64,000 nt of DNA from Membranipora membranacea. Lineage: Eukaryota; Bryozoa; Gymnolaemata; Cheilostomatida; Membraniporidae. The notes below the pieces were generated by a model. That model was given only the letters and a program-made list of their open reading frames with translations. It searched no databases and had not been told where the DNA came from. Position numbers and translations under genes: made by a program. The stretch lies in assembly GCA_914767715.1 (NCBI GenBank), contig OU612071.1, forward strand, positions 26,161,681-26,225,680, read 5' to 3'. Of this stretch, positions 26,963-38,294 are shown in pieces (within the stretch, counting starts at the first letter, position 1; the number at the start of each line of letters is the position of its first letter).

Positions 26963-27540
26963 GTTAGCTGGTATCTGTCCTACCAGAGAAGGCTTGTAGC
27001 TGAAAATAAGGCTATGGCATGGCCTGTGTTTTGGACTCACACATAATTCTGGGAATAATATTATTACATTTATTTGGAGCCAATAAAAACCAGGTTCTGA
27101 TGGTACTAATTTGATTAAAACATGCCTTTGTCATCTGCTTTCAACTCATTATTTTAACTGATCATTAATCCTACATTTCTTTGATCTAAACAGATGCTAT
27201 GCAATCACTCAGAATACGAACCTAACACCAATATATAGTTAGGCAAAACTATAACCATTCTACAAGCAATACCAGGAAAGTTTTTCATCTAGTTAACGTT
27301 ATATGTTCTTCTCAAGTAAATAAATGTGAAATTTGATTATGTGTGCATTCTGAGACTCAAACTTGTTTCTTACGCATAATTTGCCTGGACTGTTCAGACT
27401 CGGTTGGCACAAATCTTCAAAGTCGATTCGGTAACATGATAGGTAGATGGAGATTTTTATTGGTACCGTGTTCGGTACTCTGTTCTCATTATCAAGAATT
27501 CCTGGTTACTAGGCTGTGTGTATGTGATGGTTGAAGGGTA
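26963..27540 (+). repeat. Right end of the last array unit with alternative tail
   Basis: It continues the unit interrupted by the solo LTR (GGTTAGCTGGTATCTGTCCT). From about 27047 it switches to the tail shared with 10580-11130 (TTTATTTGGAGCCAATAAAA and the passage after CATTCTGAGACTCAAACTTG). It ends in sequence matching the region just left of the lectin gene. Confidence 0.8.
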
Positions 27541-27789
27541 TCGGGGTACACTGATATTATCATTTTAGAATCAGAATGTCACATTTCTCAGATGTCATCA
27601 CGCTCCCTGCCATGACTAATGACTGAAATTGAAGCAGCTGCAGACACTCAATTTACACCACATATATGATATGCTAGGTCAAGTCTGAAGTTTTATTACA
27701 TGGATAGAGGACTTATTTCCTAAATCGATGAAGTGAAATTGCTTTACATCAATTAGAAATAGTTTTAATAGTGATTGCAAGGCTGGTGT

Positions 27790-28375
27790 GTCAAGAATCA
27801 ATGAACAAATTCAAAGACATGAAGCCAACATTTCTCTGAATGTGAGTGTGATCATTAACAGATGCCCTCACACCACAGCTTACACTGACTCTCCTCATCC
27901 ACCTGCTAACAGCGAATGATAACATATCAACCAGAGCAGTGTAACTGAATGATTGGTGATGAAAGGCGGAGCTAAGCATTAACCTGATCATACAACCAGT
28001 CAACCAGCCAATCAGAACTAAGACCATAAAATGTCAGTCACAGATGCAGTAAAAGGTGTAGAATGTCGTGTTTACCAGTTACAAGTTACCGGTTTGTTGA
28101 TCATGAGTTTCCTAAAGAGTAACTCACTTCCTTGCTGTTGTGTCAATTCTATTCACATATAGGTAATTTCTTACATGATCATTTCATTCTGACAGTGGTC
28201 ACATAATATCCAATGCATAAGTAGATTGCTGTTGTTATAATGGATGAACCAATGATTAGTAGCTCTTCTCATAGATGGTATTCATACTATTTCGGGGCTT
28301 CTTTGTTTCAATTACAGGCCTATGCACTGCTGCCCGTTGCCCGGGAAATATGGTATCACTATAGCTAGTCAGAAT
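27790..28375 (+). pseudogene. Decayed C-type lectin copy (promoter, exon 1, start of exon 2)
   Basis: This is the reverse-oriented counterpart of about 12480-13180. The upstream region keeps the GATCATTAACAGATGCCCTC block and a CCAAT box, while the TATA position is mutated. A copy of exon 1 starts at 28103 (ATGAGTTTCC) but is shifted by indels and hits a stop (ATATAG) before the donor. Exon 2 resumes at 28318 after ATTACAG with CTATGCACTGCTGCCCGTTG, clearly homologous to the functional exon 2, and similarity ends near 28370. Exon 3 was not found. The copy is called non-functional. Confidence 0.85.
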
Positions 28376-30461
28376 CATCTTCCTAAGATCGATTGTGTAT
28401 CAAGATGGCAAGTTGTGAACAATGATGCCTTTTCAATTACTAATACCAATGGGTTATTTGTATAAAACTGTATATATGCTTATTGTCATTGTCATTCTCA
28501 TTCAAAAGTGATTTATAACTGCAACAAGTAGAGGATGGGCTGTGTTGGAGGTTTTTTACTATGTGGCTCACATAGCTACTGTGGACAACAAATAACCTGT
28601 TCCGCCCAATTACATTTTATTCAACTGAAATTCGGCAACTATTAAAAAAAAAGGCATATGCCCTCTCTCACTGTATTATTCAGTTAAGTTAAGTTATGTA
28701 ACTCACCAGTGGTCCCTAGTTATTATTAACATTGCATAATTCACTGGTTTAGATAATCGATGTTGGATACATTGTGATTGATAGGGCGATTAGCAAGACA
28801 CTATCTAGATCTGACATAAATTTGTTGTCATTATTGCTTAGTTTAAACTGTCGTCATTTCCCTAATTAACTTACTATGACGTCATTTGTTGATCTTCCTC
28901 TGCAGGCCTTCAAGGGAGCCCTGGCAGCTTGCCTCTGGGATGAAGTATCGACTCCGACTCTGTCACTGCTCTATTGCTGTATGTATAGTTTGTAAGTATG
29001 TCTAAGGAGGCAACATGGGTCCCACTAAAACATCCCTGCTAATAAATAACTGAACATCCTCTAGTTTCATTCTCTCCATTTATTGACAAGCATTTATTAC
29101 TACTTTTCACCAAGCATGCCAAGTAGCCACTTAAATCCTGATAGGTATAAAAACCTAATAATATGAATTATCTTTCGGTGTGCGGAGCTGTATATACTAA
29201 GCTCGTTCTCAAAGGGGAATGGGGTTAATTTTTTCTCGGAAAATCTCCCTTGATTATTTTCAGATGCGACCATACTTTTGCAAAGTTAAATCAAATATTT
29301 AACTCCTTGGTTTAATATATGCCATAAAAAGACCAGATGAAACATTTTGCTGTAAAAACGCCTTGGTTTCAGCTAATTGCAATTGATCTAATTATTCTGT
29401 AGCCAAAACATTTTCCCTATATGCTGAAATAAAAACGAATCCGAAAATCTCAATTTTGAATACAATTAAAATAAAATAATATTTTATTAAATTAAAAAAA
29501 GCTAATCGATCACAATGAAATTCAATGTTAGGAATGAAGGTGTCTTGAAATATGCAGCTTAATTATTTTTGCACAAAAACTCTATATATTTATATGAAGT
29601 TATGGTATTAACTATAGAATTGTTTTGTATTATAACACCATAAAATATATATATAATATACCTAATTTTTTTTCAGCAATAAATATTTCAGGTTGGATTT
29701 ATATAATATTCAAAATTCTCGCTTGAATATTATTATTTCTTTTTATTTCATTGATATAGTTATCATATTAAATAATATCAATCATATTATAATAAATATC
29801 AAATTATATTTGCAGTCAATTCTTGTCTCATCAACACTTTCATGCTTGGCCGCTTATCCTATTGTCTACCCCTGGTGACTGGGCGATTTTGGTGTTTTTT
29901 GATCATAATTTTTGAGTTGATTATCTATCACAACTACACAATGCATTATACTATTAGAAAGCTCAAAATCTGCTCTTTCTTTTGATACCAAATTTGGTAT
30001 GAATGGTTCCAAAAACCAACAACTGACTACTACCAGTGAGTGACTGAGTGAGTGGGCCTACCACAAATCAACAGCTAGGGATCAGCATAATCTTTTTATA
30101 ATAGTTTTTTAATTTTTTAATCAGATTTACAGTAGTTTCGTTGAATCCTGTTCATTCTATTGTTTACTAGTCATTTTTACTAATTTATATGATAGAGACA
30201 TCAAGTCAATCTGTAAAGTATACAAAAACTGCAAGCAGCTATGGCCTAGAGAACTGTGGTTTTGACTGCATTGTCAAAGATAGAATGAACTCCTTTATTA
30301 GCCACATACAGAAGGATGAAAACCTTTCTTTCAACTCATTCTTGACTTAACTCCAATATGGAAGGCTGCAATCATACAAACATCGAGCAGCAATCTGTAG
30401 TGAGAGTTTTATACGGCATTTTATATATGTATGCAATAATTCCAGTAAACGCTAATACAAT
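28376..30461. other. AT-rich intergenic stretch, one possible exon
   Basis: Mostly low-GC sequence with no repeat family recognised. The only coding-like signal is the small exon described at 28906-28991. Confidence 0.5.
28906..28991 (+). CDS. Possible internal exon, product unknown
   Basis: The acceptor TTCCTCTGCAG ends at 28905 and the donor GTAAGTATG starts at 28992, both strong. The frame is open for 28 codons plus two bases and starts AFKGALAACLWDE. GC content is higher than the surroundings. No neighbouring exon was found and no family is recognised, so this may be a chance exon-like sequence. Confidence 0.25.
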
Positions 30462-31020
30462 CACTGTGTTTCAGACCCAAGAATTGTTGGACAATTCTGT
30501 ACAATTCTAGAATTGTTCGAAACTGACCCATATATCATTACCCAGCCAGCAACCATTATTGTGTAATTGACCCTGCCTGCTAAATAAATTATATTCATTA
30601 TTGCTATTGTATAGTTATAGTATAAGCCTTTACAGTTCTAGTCAATATCACATAATTGGATTGACATTGTATTCAACTAATTTGTATTTAGATTACCAGG
30701 TAAGATCTCCTGTAATGAATAGATATTGCTGTGCAAGGTAGCATCTATATAACGTGGGAGGTCCAGGTTCACATCCCCGCCGGGGCAAATCTTTTCTTTT
30801 TGTCATAATGGAAATCGAAAGCATTCCATTTGAATTGTCCACTCACAATTTTTGTGAGCACAAAAAAACTCTTAGTAATGAGTATGATCACCCGTCAAAA
30901 TACTTATGTTCAACTCTTCTGTGTTGTACCATACCCTACGTTATATTTTGTGCAATCTTTTAATATTGGCAGCACCTGCATAAATAGAATACATCAGCTA
31001 AACTATGCTAGCAGAATTAT

Positions 31021-31420
31021 CAGGAGTGCCAAAGGCTGAAATTGGTTCGTTTGCTTTCAGTCCAATACAGTGGACAAGACAAATATAAAGCATCACATTT
31101 CAGTAGTAAGTATCTGTCGTGTAAGAGGAAAAACTCAGCACAAGTCTGAATTCCCCTTGAAAAAATCCCAATCGGGGGGGGGGGGGGATTGTGAGCTGAT
31201 ATTTAGACTGAACAGGAAAAGTTGAAAGTACTGGGGACTCAGTCTAAGTATCAGCTCACAATCCCCCGATTGGGATTTTTCCAAGGGGAATTCAGACTTG
31301 TGCTGAGTATTTTCTCTTACACGACAGATACTTACTATTGAAATGTGATGCTTTATATTTGTCTTGTCCACTGGATGGGACTGAAAACAAACAAACCAAT
31401 TTCAACCTGTGACACTCCTG
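31021..31420. mobile_element. Nested MITE-like inverted repeat (400 bp)
   Basis: Begins CAGGAGTG and ends CACTCCTG. The two arms pair almost throughout, meeting near 31220. It lies between the arms of the larger foldback element. The left arm carries a run of 14 G (31174-31187) where the right arm has only five C, so the homopolymer expanded in one arm after the repeat formed. Confidence 0.75.
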
Positions 31421-31832
31421 CCCTGATGAAGTCATTTTTTGGAAATGAAAAATTCCCTAGAAAATCAGTAAGAATAAATCCGAGATATTTTGACCCATAG
31501 GAAGTACCTCATTTAAAATATATAACCGGTTATTCACACGATAACGCTTGCAGTGTACACATGAGAGATGAAATATCAATGGGCATTAACCGACAGAAAA
31601 ATGAGCATTAGGGAGATTCGTGGTGATAACCTCCAAAGCTTCCAACTGTGTGGATATCAATAGGTAAAGACATTGTGACCTATTCACTATGTTTCCACAG
31701 ATATATTTTACACCAGTTTTAAATTTGATTGATACATGGGAATGACCTTTAATAAGTCAACTTCCGCTTCTGCCAAATGAGATTTTTTGACGAGAATACA
31801 AATGGCTTGTTGAATCAAGCAATTATTCCAAA

Positions 31833-31912
31833 TAGGCAGCGTGGCGGCTTGCACCTAATGCCTTCAAGGGCAATTGACGCAGGCGATCCGGGTTCGAGTC
31901 CCGGCCGTGGCA
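31833..31912 (+). repeat. tRNA-derived SINE-like fragment
   Basis: GATCCGGGTTCGAGTCCCGG forms a good T stem-loop containing a B box, followed by CCGTGGCA. The 5' side has no matching acceptor strand and no clear A box, so it does not fold as a functional tRNA. Interpreted as a SINE or tRNA-derived fragment. Confidence 0.45.
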
Positions 31913-32839
31913 GATGTTTTCATTTGCAAAATCAAAATTGGACCACTCATTTGAGGCATGGAACCATGGTGAATGACATGCAGGCCTGGTTTAAAGAGGA
32001 AAAATACAGCCAATAGAATTATTGTGTATATCTGAGAAGCCTGTATTATGTCTATCAAACTCAACTCTCACCATAAGATTGAAATTAAACGGTGTTGCCA
32101 CTAGTCTTAGTCTAACATTTTAATACTATCTGTACTAGTGCCAACACCTACTAGGGAACTACCATCCAAGAGTGAGAGAGAAAAATGCCAATATTGCTTC
32201 CTATACACCATATAACTGAGATGGCTGAGAATGATATAGTATAACATCAAGAGCTCCTTTCTAGACAGGTAATGAAAATATACCAGGCTTACAATAGTTG
32301 ATTTACCTTTGCCTCCCTCAGCCCACATACCATAACATTCAGAGCTAACTCTATGCTCAGAGCATCTTTGGCTAACAAATTGAAATAGCTGATAGCCATT
32401 CCCTTTCAATAATCACAAGGAGCGCAGTTTAGACTATGCCAATTATCAGTACTCATACTACTTGCTGTGACACCAAGTTTGAGTTTTTTTAGCATCGGTC
32501 AGCATGTTTTCAGTAGTCAGTGGTTCTGTGGAAAATATGGCCTCATTCACATATCACTTCTCTCCACTTAGGCATGTAGGGCAATTGATACAAAGTAATT
32601 CCTTGCTCAACTGGTGAGCGATGTTGTACATTTTTATTAGTAGCAAAGTTTTCTGATAATTCTGCTAGCATAGTTTAGCTGATGTATTCTATTTATGCAG
32701 TTGCTGCCAATATTACCAGATTGATAATTATTTTGTCGGGTCATCATACTCATTACTAAGAGTTTTCTGTGCTTACAAAAATTGTGAGCGGACAATTTGA
32801 ATGGAATGCTTTTGATTTCCATCGAAAAGAAAAGAATTG

Positions 32840-32905
32840 CCCCGGCGGGGATTTGAACCTGGGCCTCCAACGTTGTAGACTTTGATGCTACCTTGCACAG
32901 CAATA
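32840..32905 (-). repeat. tRNA-like 3' module in the right foldback arm
   Basis: On the minus strand, CCCAGGTTCAAATCCCCGCC followed by GGGGC gives a T-arm with B box and an acceptor-like 3' strand. The mirror copy in the left arm lies at about 30757-30790. The 5' half of a tRNA is absent. Confidence 0.5.
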
Positions 32906-33170
32906 TCTATTCATCACAGGAGATCTTGCCTGGTCATCTAAATACAAGCTCATTGAATACAATATCAATCCAATTATATAATATTGACTAGAACTGTAAA
33001 GGCTTATACTATGACTATACAATATCAATAATGAACGTAATTTATTTAGCAGGCAAGGTTAATTACACAATAATGGGTGCTGGTTGGGTAATGATATGTG
33101 GGTCAGTTTCGAACAATTCTAGAATTGTACAGAATTGTCCAACAATTCTTGGGTATGAAACGCAGTGAAT

Positions 33171-34429
33171 GTTCTATTTTAGTTTGTATCTGTGCTAATT
33201 TTTTATTTTCAGTTACTTTTTATCATTTGAACCTTTTAGTTTTTACCTTTTTAGTCATCAGCGGCAAATACATATATCATTTCACTATATTATGTATGTA
33301 CAAGTTTGTGACAAGGAATTAAACCGAACCAAAACAGAAAAAAAAAATCTCCCCTGATTTTGTTTCTATTTTAATTTTACTTTCTGCAAGATAATATAGT
33401 GTGATCTGCTCCAATGATAGCTTATATAAAAAGCAACAATTTATGGTCTCATTTGTTCAGCGCCCCTCATAATAAGGAACAACTCCTGACACAACCCCAT
33501 TGAAGTGCAAATTTAGGCGACTAGGTATTAAATTTCTCTTCGTCCTGCTCCGGCGACAAACAAATTTCGTCCATGGACAGAGTCAATACCAAGAACAATG
33601 CTTCACTGGTTCAACCAAATCATAGACCATGCACCAACTATACCAATGCTCGGGTATGAAGAGCCATCTATCCCCTGCGGCTGTGTAGGTCAAGTGACCT
33701 TAAGCTTTGATGAGCTCTGGTACGCTCTGAGATAGTCAAGGTTGAGAAACGCTGTCTAGGGCCAGCGACCCTACAAAAAGTGTGTCCTGGGCTGTAGTCC
33801 ACTTCTGGAGTGGTAAACTACCACTGAACTATATTTTAATCTTAGCGTGATGATGATTTGTTCACCAAAACTGTAAGGGTACTAAATCCCCTTATACTTT
33901 CATAACACAACTCATGTTTTCAATACCAATCAATTCTGACTAAAATGCATCTCCATTGACAATCTGAGATAGAAGTTGTCTTCCTGATGTGCACTTATTT
34001 GTTGTATTAGAGGTTGTCTTCCCGAAAATAGTGTTTTCTAAGACTGATATTTATTCCAAGTAGCACCAAATGTTACTGGGAGGTGACCATTTTAGCTAAG
34101 GTTTTGCCCAAGGTCAAGGTGAATTTGTAAAGCTGAATGGACAAGTTCTCTTTGAGGGAAACAATATTTAATAGAAAATAATTTATGATTGTACCTAAAA
34201 AAGTCATCATTTTCATGCTACTACAACACCTCCTTGCTGGTAAAGCTGAAAGACAAGAAAGGCGTGCTATGGGAACATATGGATAAACAAAGATTGACAG
34301 GCAAGTTGAGTGCTAATTGGAAACAGGATAACCATTAAGTAGCCATATCAAAGCCACTAAAATGGTACATTAACAAAGTATGTTGTAGAGGATGACACAT
34401 TGATTGATTGGTGATAAATATTATTGTAG
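33171..34429. other. Intergenic stretch with a possible degraded SINE
   Basis: The segment 33470-33840 is more GC-rich than its surroundings. On the minus strand it begins ATAGTTCAGTGGTAG, resembling a tRNA A box, but no B box was found. No gene was recognised. Confidence 0.35.
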
Positions 34430-34596
34430 GCCTATCGAGTGATTTTGCAGAAAAAAGTCCAGTTCTGTATGGCCAGGGGGGTCTTTCAATCAAAATGAGC
34501 GATGCCTTACTAAAGCAAATTATCACATCACTCAAAATTAACGCTTACTTGGAGTTTCAACTAGACAAAATCGTTCCCAGATCACTCGCCCAGAGC
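34430..34596 (+). CDS. Candidate exon of unidentified plus-strand gene
   Basis: The acceptor TTATTGTAG ends at 34429 and the donor GTATAT starts at 34597. The frame (two bases, then 55 codons) encodes a non-repetitive peptide containing EKSPVLYGQGGLSIKMSDA and LDKIVPRSLAQS. It looks protein-like in composition but matches no family I recognise. It may belong to the plus-strand gene whose 3' end is at 43278, but its phase (ends 0) does not join directly to the next candidate exon, so an exon is missing or the link is wrong. Confidence 0.35.
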
Positions 34597-35823
34597 GTAT
34601 ATAGTTCCGTCCATCAATGAGTGACCGATCTGAGAGCAAGACCCTTAGCAGGGGTCACTCACTCAGTTAGTGAGCAAACACATTGCAATTTTGGTTGTTT
34701 TTAATTGAAAGAACCCCCAGTCTTACAACAAAATCATAGTAGAGGGTTTGTTGGTGCAGCCTATGTTGTGTGGTATGACGTATTTTGGGTAATTTGTCCA
34801 ACAAATCCCGGATGTTGTGACACATGCTCCATGCTCTAGGCATTGAATGCTGTAAGACATCTCCCATATGGCACATACCACATGTCTTACAACACGGTCA
34901 CTAGCGACCGTTTTAGTGCCCGTACAGAACAGCATAAATTTGTGTAATTGAAACTTGCCAGCCTATAATGTGTGAATGCATTTAACACTGCCTCAATAAT
35001 ACCTAGACAGGCTTCCTATAGTCACCAGTGTGGCCAATTATCATTTATATGCATTGTACATTGTCAACTTAATGTCCATGCTTGGCCTAAGTATGACTCT
35101 TCAAGTTATTTGGCCAATGTTAGTGCCTTCCCATTATAGAGTAGTCTAGAGTGGCGAGTTATTGTATTTAATTATATCATAATTAGGGCTTCAACTGAAT
35201 TAGACCTGGGTAAATCCATTCCACTGTCCCTGATGAGACCAATTTATTTCTTTTTCCTACCGATCAGGAGAATACGGGCCTAGAGCTTAACATTTATGAT
35301 AAACAGGGACTGCAAGCAATTTTAATTTTGATGTACTAGTCATAATATAATGTAGGTCTACTGCTGCTTTGAATGACAAGACTTTGAGTGAGTACACCTA
35401 TATCTTCTTTCTTTGACCAAGTAGTAGACCAGCAATAATTGTTATACAGGGACTGTCAGCAAGAATATATCAATTAACATAGTAGGCCAGTCCAGAGGTC
35501 GTTTGGCCCAGTTGTTAAGCCCACCTAACTATTTGATACATGGATTGTATGTCGTATGTATGTATGTTTGACTAATAAAATTTTGAATGACTGTGACAAC
35601 ATCCTCTCCAATCATCTACTTAAACTACTGTTGCCACACAGGTGATCATGTGCTTATCAAATTCTGTATAGCTCAAAACTAACAAAATGATACTACAATC
35701 TTAGGATCGTCATAAACTAATTTTCACCGACGCATCTTCCAAGTCAGGATATGAAATTAATTATCTAGCTGAATTAGTGACGTTGTTACCATCTTACTAG
35801 TTCACCTAGTGCGTTACTTTTAG

Positions 35824-35984
35824 GCCCTGATTTTGATGATCAGATTGTGCGTTCTATTAGCTCATTCAGTGAAAGTTTTGCGATTAGAGCCTCATGTAGT
35901 TATCTTTCAGCTCTATGGAATACAATAAGCAAACATTTCCCTGAGTGGCAGCAGAAGTTTAACCCTTTAAACTTGACGAAATGC
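35824..35984 (+). CDS. Candidate exon of unidentified plus-strand gene
   Basis: The acceptor GCGTTACTTTTAG ends at 35823 and the donor GTAACC starts at 35985. The frame of 53 codons contains FDDQIVRSISSF, SYLSALWNTIS and HFPEWQQKFNPLNL. Residue composition is typical of a folded helical protein. No family is recognised. It likely belongs with the neighbouring plus-strand exons by orientation and proximity only. Confidence 0.4.
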
Positions 35985-36320
35985 GTAACCTAGGGGCTAG
36001 TGTTATGAAATCGCAATACTTAGTATACAGAGAAGTCCCTCTCATAGCTTTATTTTATGAGGGCAATGTATCATTGGTTCTGTGTACCACAGACGGTAGA
36101 ATTTGAAACCTTCATACGAAATGGGATAATCACTAGTATCAAACTCTTCCTTGTTTGACCTATCGGCAATGGTGGCTAACCATAAAGATCAAACAACCAA
36201 CCTATGATGCACAAATCACAACAGTCTTGTTTCGTTTGAGTATTTTGATTTGCTGATGATCACCTTAACAACTTATATCTGTTGGATCTACGCTACTCAA
36301 TTTACACCCTTTATTTCCAG

Positions 36321-36443
36321 ACATAAAGTAGACAGTATGAAACAATGTATGAGCCTTCAGAACATTAGACAACACTGGGAGATAGTTCCAGCTTTTTTCC
36401 CTCAAACATCATTTATCGACTGTTGTTACACTGATCTTTCCAG
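36321..36443 (+). CDS. Candidate exon of unidentified plus-strand gene
   Basis: The acceptor CCCTTTATTTCCAG ends at 36320 and the donor GTAGAT follows CCAG at 36444; both are convincing. One base plus 40 codons plus two bases are open, with NIRQHWEIVPAFFPQTS and CCYTDLS. Not recognised. Between this exon and the next supported ones (from 40.4 kb) lie 4 kb that include the minisatellite foldback element, consistent with a large intron. Confidence 0.4.
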
Positions 36444-38294
36444 GTAGATACAATCAGGAAAAATTAAATGCATATGACTAGGGAGTTTTCTGTACTCACA
36501 AAATTGAAGATCAGACAACTATGCTCTGTTTACATTTTGTATTGTTTTGGTCATATATGCATGAATCAGGCCGAGAAAACTCCTAATTTCCAATTCATTT
36601 GACCTATGAGAGATTAAATCGCCTTTTTCAACAAGCCAAACATCCATTATAAGCACGGGTTGGAGATTCGACGCCCAAATTGAAATGGAAATCACATCAA
36701 AAATTATCTGTGATGGGTTTCCCCTATGGGATAATGTTTGTTTTATGTTTCATTGTTGTTTTGTAGAAATCTAGGATGACCAAAGAGATACGCTAAACAG
36801 AAAGATCAAGATATATTTACAAAAGATAAATACACCGGGTTTGTAGTATTATATATTACGATGTTGACAACCAATCAGCCACTATCACTCAGGTATTCAA
36901 ATATTAATCATCTCACGAAAAGATAAAGCTGTTGCTTAGTCCGCTGATTAAAAGAGTCAAAGGAAAATTTCCTAGAGGCAGAATCATACCTAAGCCCTTG
37001 CAAACCTTTAAAATTTTTGGAAGAAATTCACACCATACATACAACAATATACATAAACTTTAAATAATAAACACATTGGCACATGATCTACACATTGATG
37101 TGTGTTCCGAAACCCTACAAACATGTCAGTACAAGCCGTAAAGCCTGCAGGGGGGGAGACAGTTTTTTTCTTCTTTACTAAAAATGCCAGCAAGTGAGGC
37201 AGTACAGAACCTGAAAACTTTCAGTCACAAATTGTGAGTCAATTCTCTAACTGCTGCGTCATAAACTATACAAAAATCGATTGCTGTTATAGGTGTAACA
37301 CAACTCCTAGTTTGCAACTGTTTTTACAAATTAAAATGTAATCCTACCATTATCACCTCTGTTTGTAGAGGATAGCACATAAGTCATGGATGAATGTTTA
37401 GTTAGAAAAAATATGTTTGAAATCATCAGTTGGGGCGTCATTTAGGTTTCATGACCGAAAACTGAACAACAGTCCCCTTGCCCCCGCATGTGTTATTCTG
37501 CTGGTGCCCTGAGGACATCCTGTGTATTAAGGCTGTCGGAGATTACCCTTGCATCTCCTGGTCATGCTAATGGTAAGAATTGGGTAGTGATTGGGAGACA
37601 TATTCGATTCCTTGTTAACCCTAACCTAAAGTTTTCAAATCCCTAGGTTTTGTTTTTGTTTGAGATGTTATTATCGCTCTTATTTTCTTTATAAGAATCT
37701 GGTTCTAAAAAACTGTTCGATTTCTGATTTCAGGTGATCAATTCTACAACAAGGACAGATGGTGTTACTGTAGCAAGCTGAATATGTGTCATACAGACCA
37801 GCAATATTTATTATCTACGTTATGATGATGTGGTTAATTCAACAGTCAGTCTTGAAGTGTGACTGCCATGATTAATTTTGAAAAGTTAGAATACGTTCAC
37901 AGCATAATGTGACTGGTATATGTAAGGCAAGTAAGATCCATGGACTAAACTGGTGTTAGACACTGTTGTTTGGAGTCATCATCTGTTGCCATAATTTTCA
38001 ACCTTCTGTTTTACTAATACAACTGAATAAGTTATTTGAACTATTATATTGTATAAATTTAATAGTTTTACAAGTCTTTCTTGCCACATAATGTAAGGGC
38101 CTCAGCTTTCTATGTGTAAAATCCTATTTTTTCATGATCAACTTGCACCTAACCTGTATAACCTGCTGATAAATGTTTTATCACCTCCTTGATCATAGGG
38201 GTTGCCTAGATAATATATATAACGATACACCAAAATATTGACTTAATCTGGTTTAAATCAATTGTATATTGCTTCATTGCTGCTGGAACGAATC
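36444..38294. other. Probable intron/intergenic sequence
   Basis: No repeat or gene was recognised with confidence. A short cysteine-rich open stretch follows a TGATTTCAG acceptor at about 37739 but lacks a good donor and is not called. Confidence 0.4.

Larger units (their letters stand above)
30462..33167. mobile_element. Foldback DNA transposon, second copy of the CACTG family (2.7 kb)
   Basis: The ends are CACTGTGTTTC on the left and GAAACGCAGTG on the right. They are flanked by the 3-bp duplication AAT (30459-30461 and 33168-33170), which independently confirms the 3-bp target size seen for the copy at 15945-19764. Arms pair at about 30462-31018 with 32648-33167. The interior differs from the first copy: 31019-32647 holds a nested 400-bp inverted repeat, a tRNA-like fragment and a block (about 32085-32640) homologous to the right arm of the first copy. 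No transposase was seen. Confidence 0.85.

Noticed and set aside
37441-37830. Two short cysteine-rich open stretches with partial splice signals
   Set aside because: Phases do not join each other or the neighbouring candidate exons, and donors are weak.
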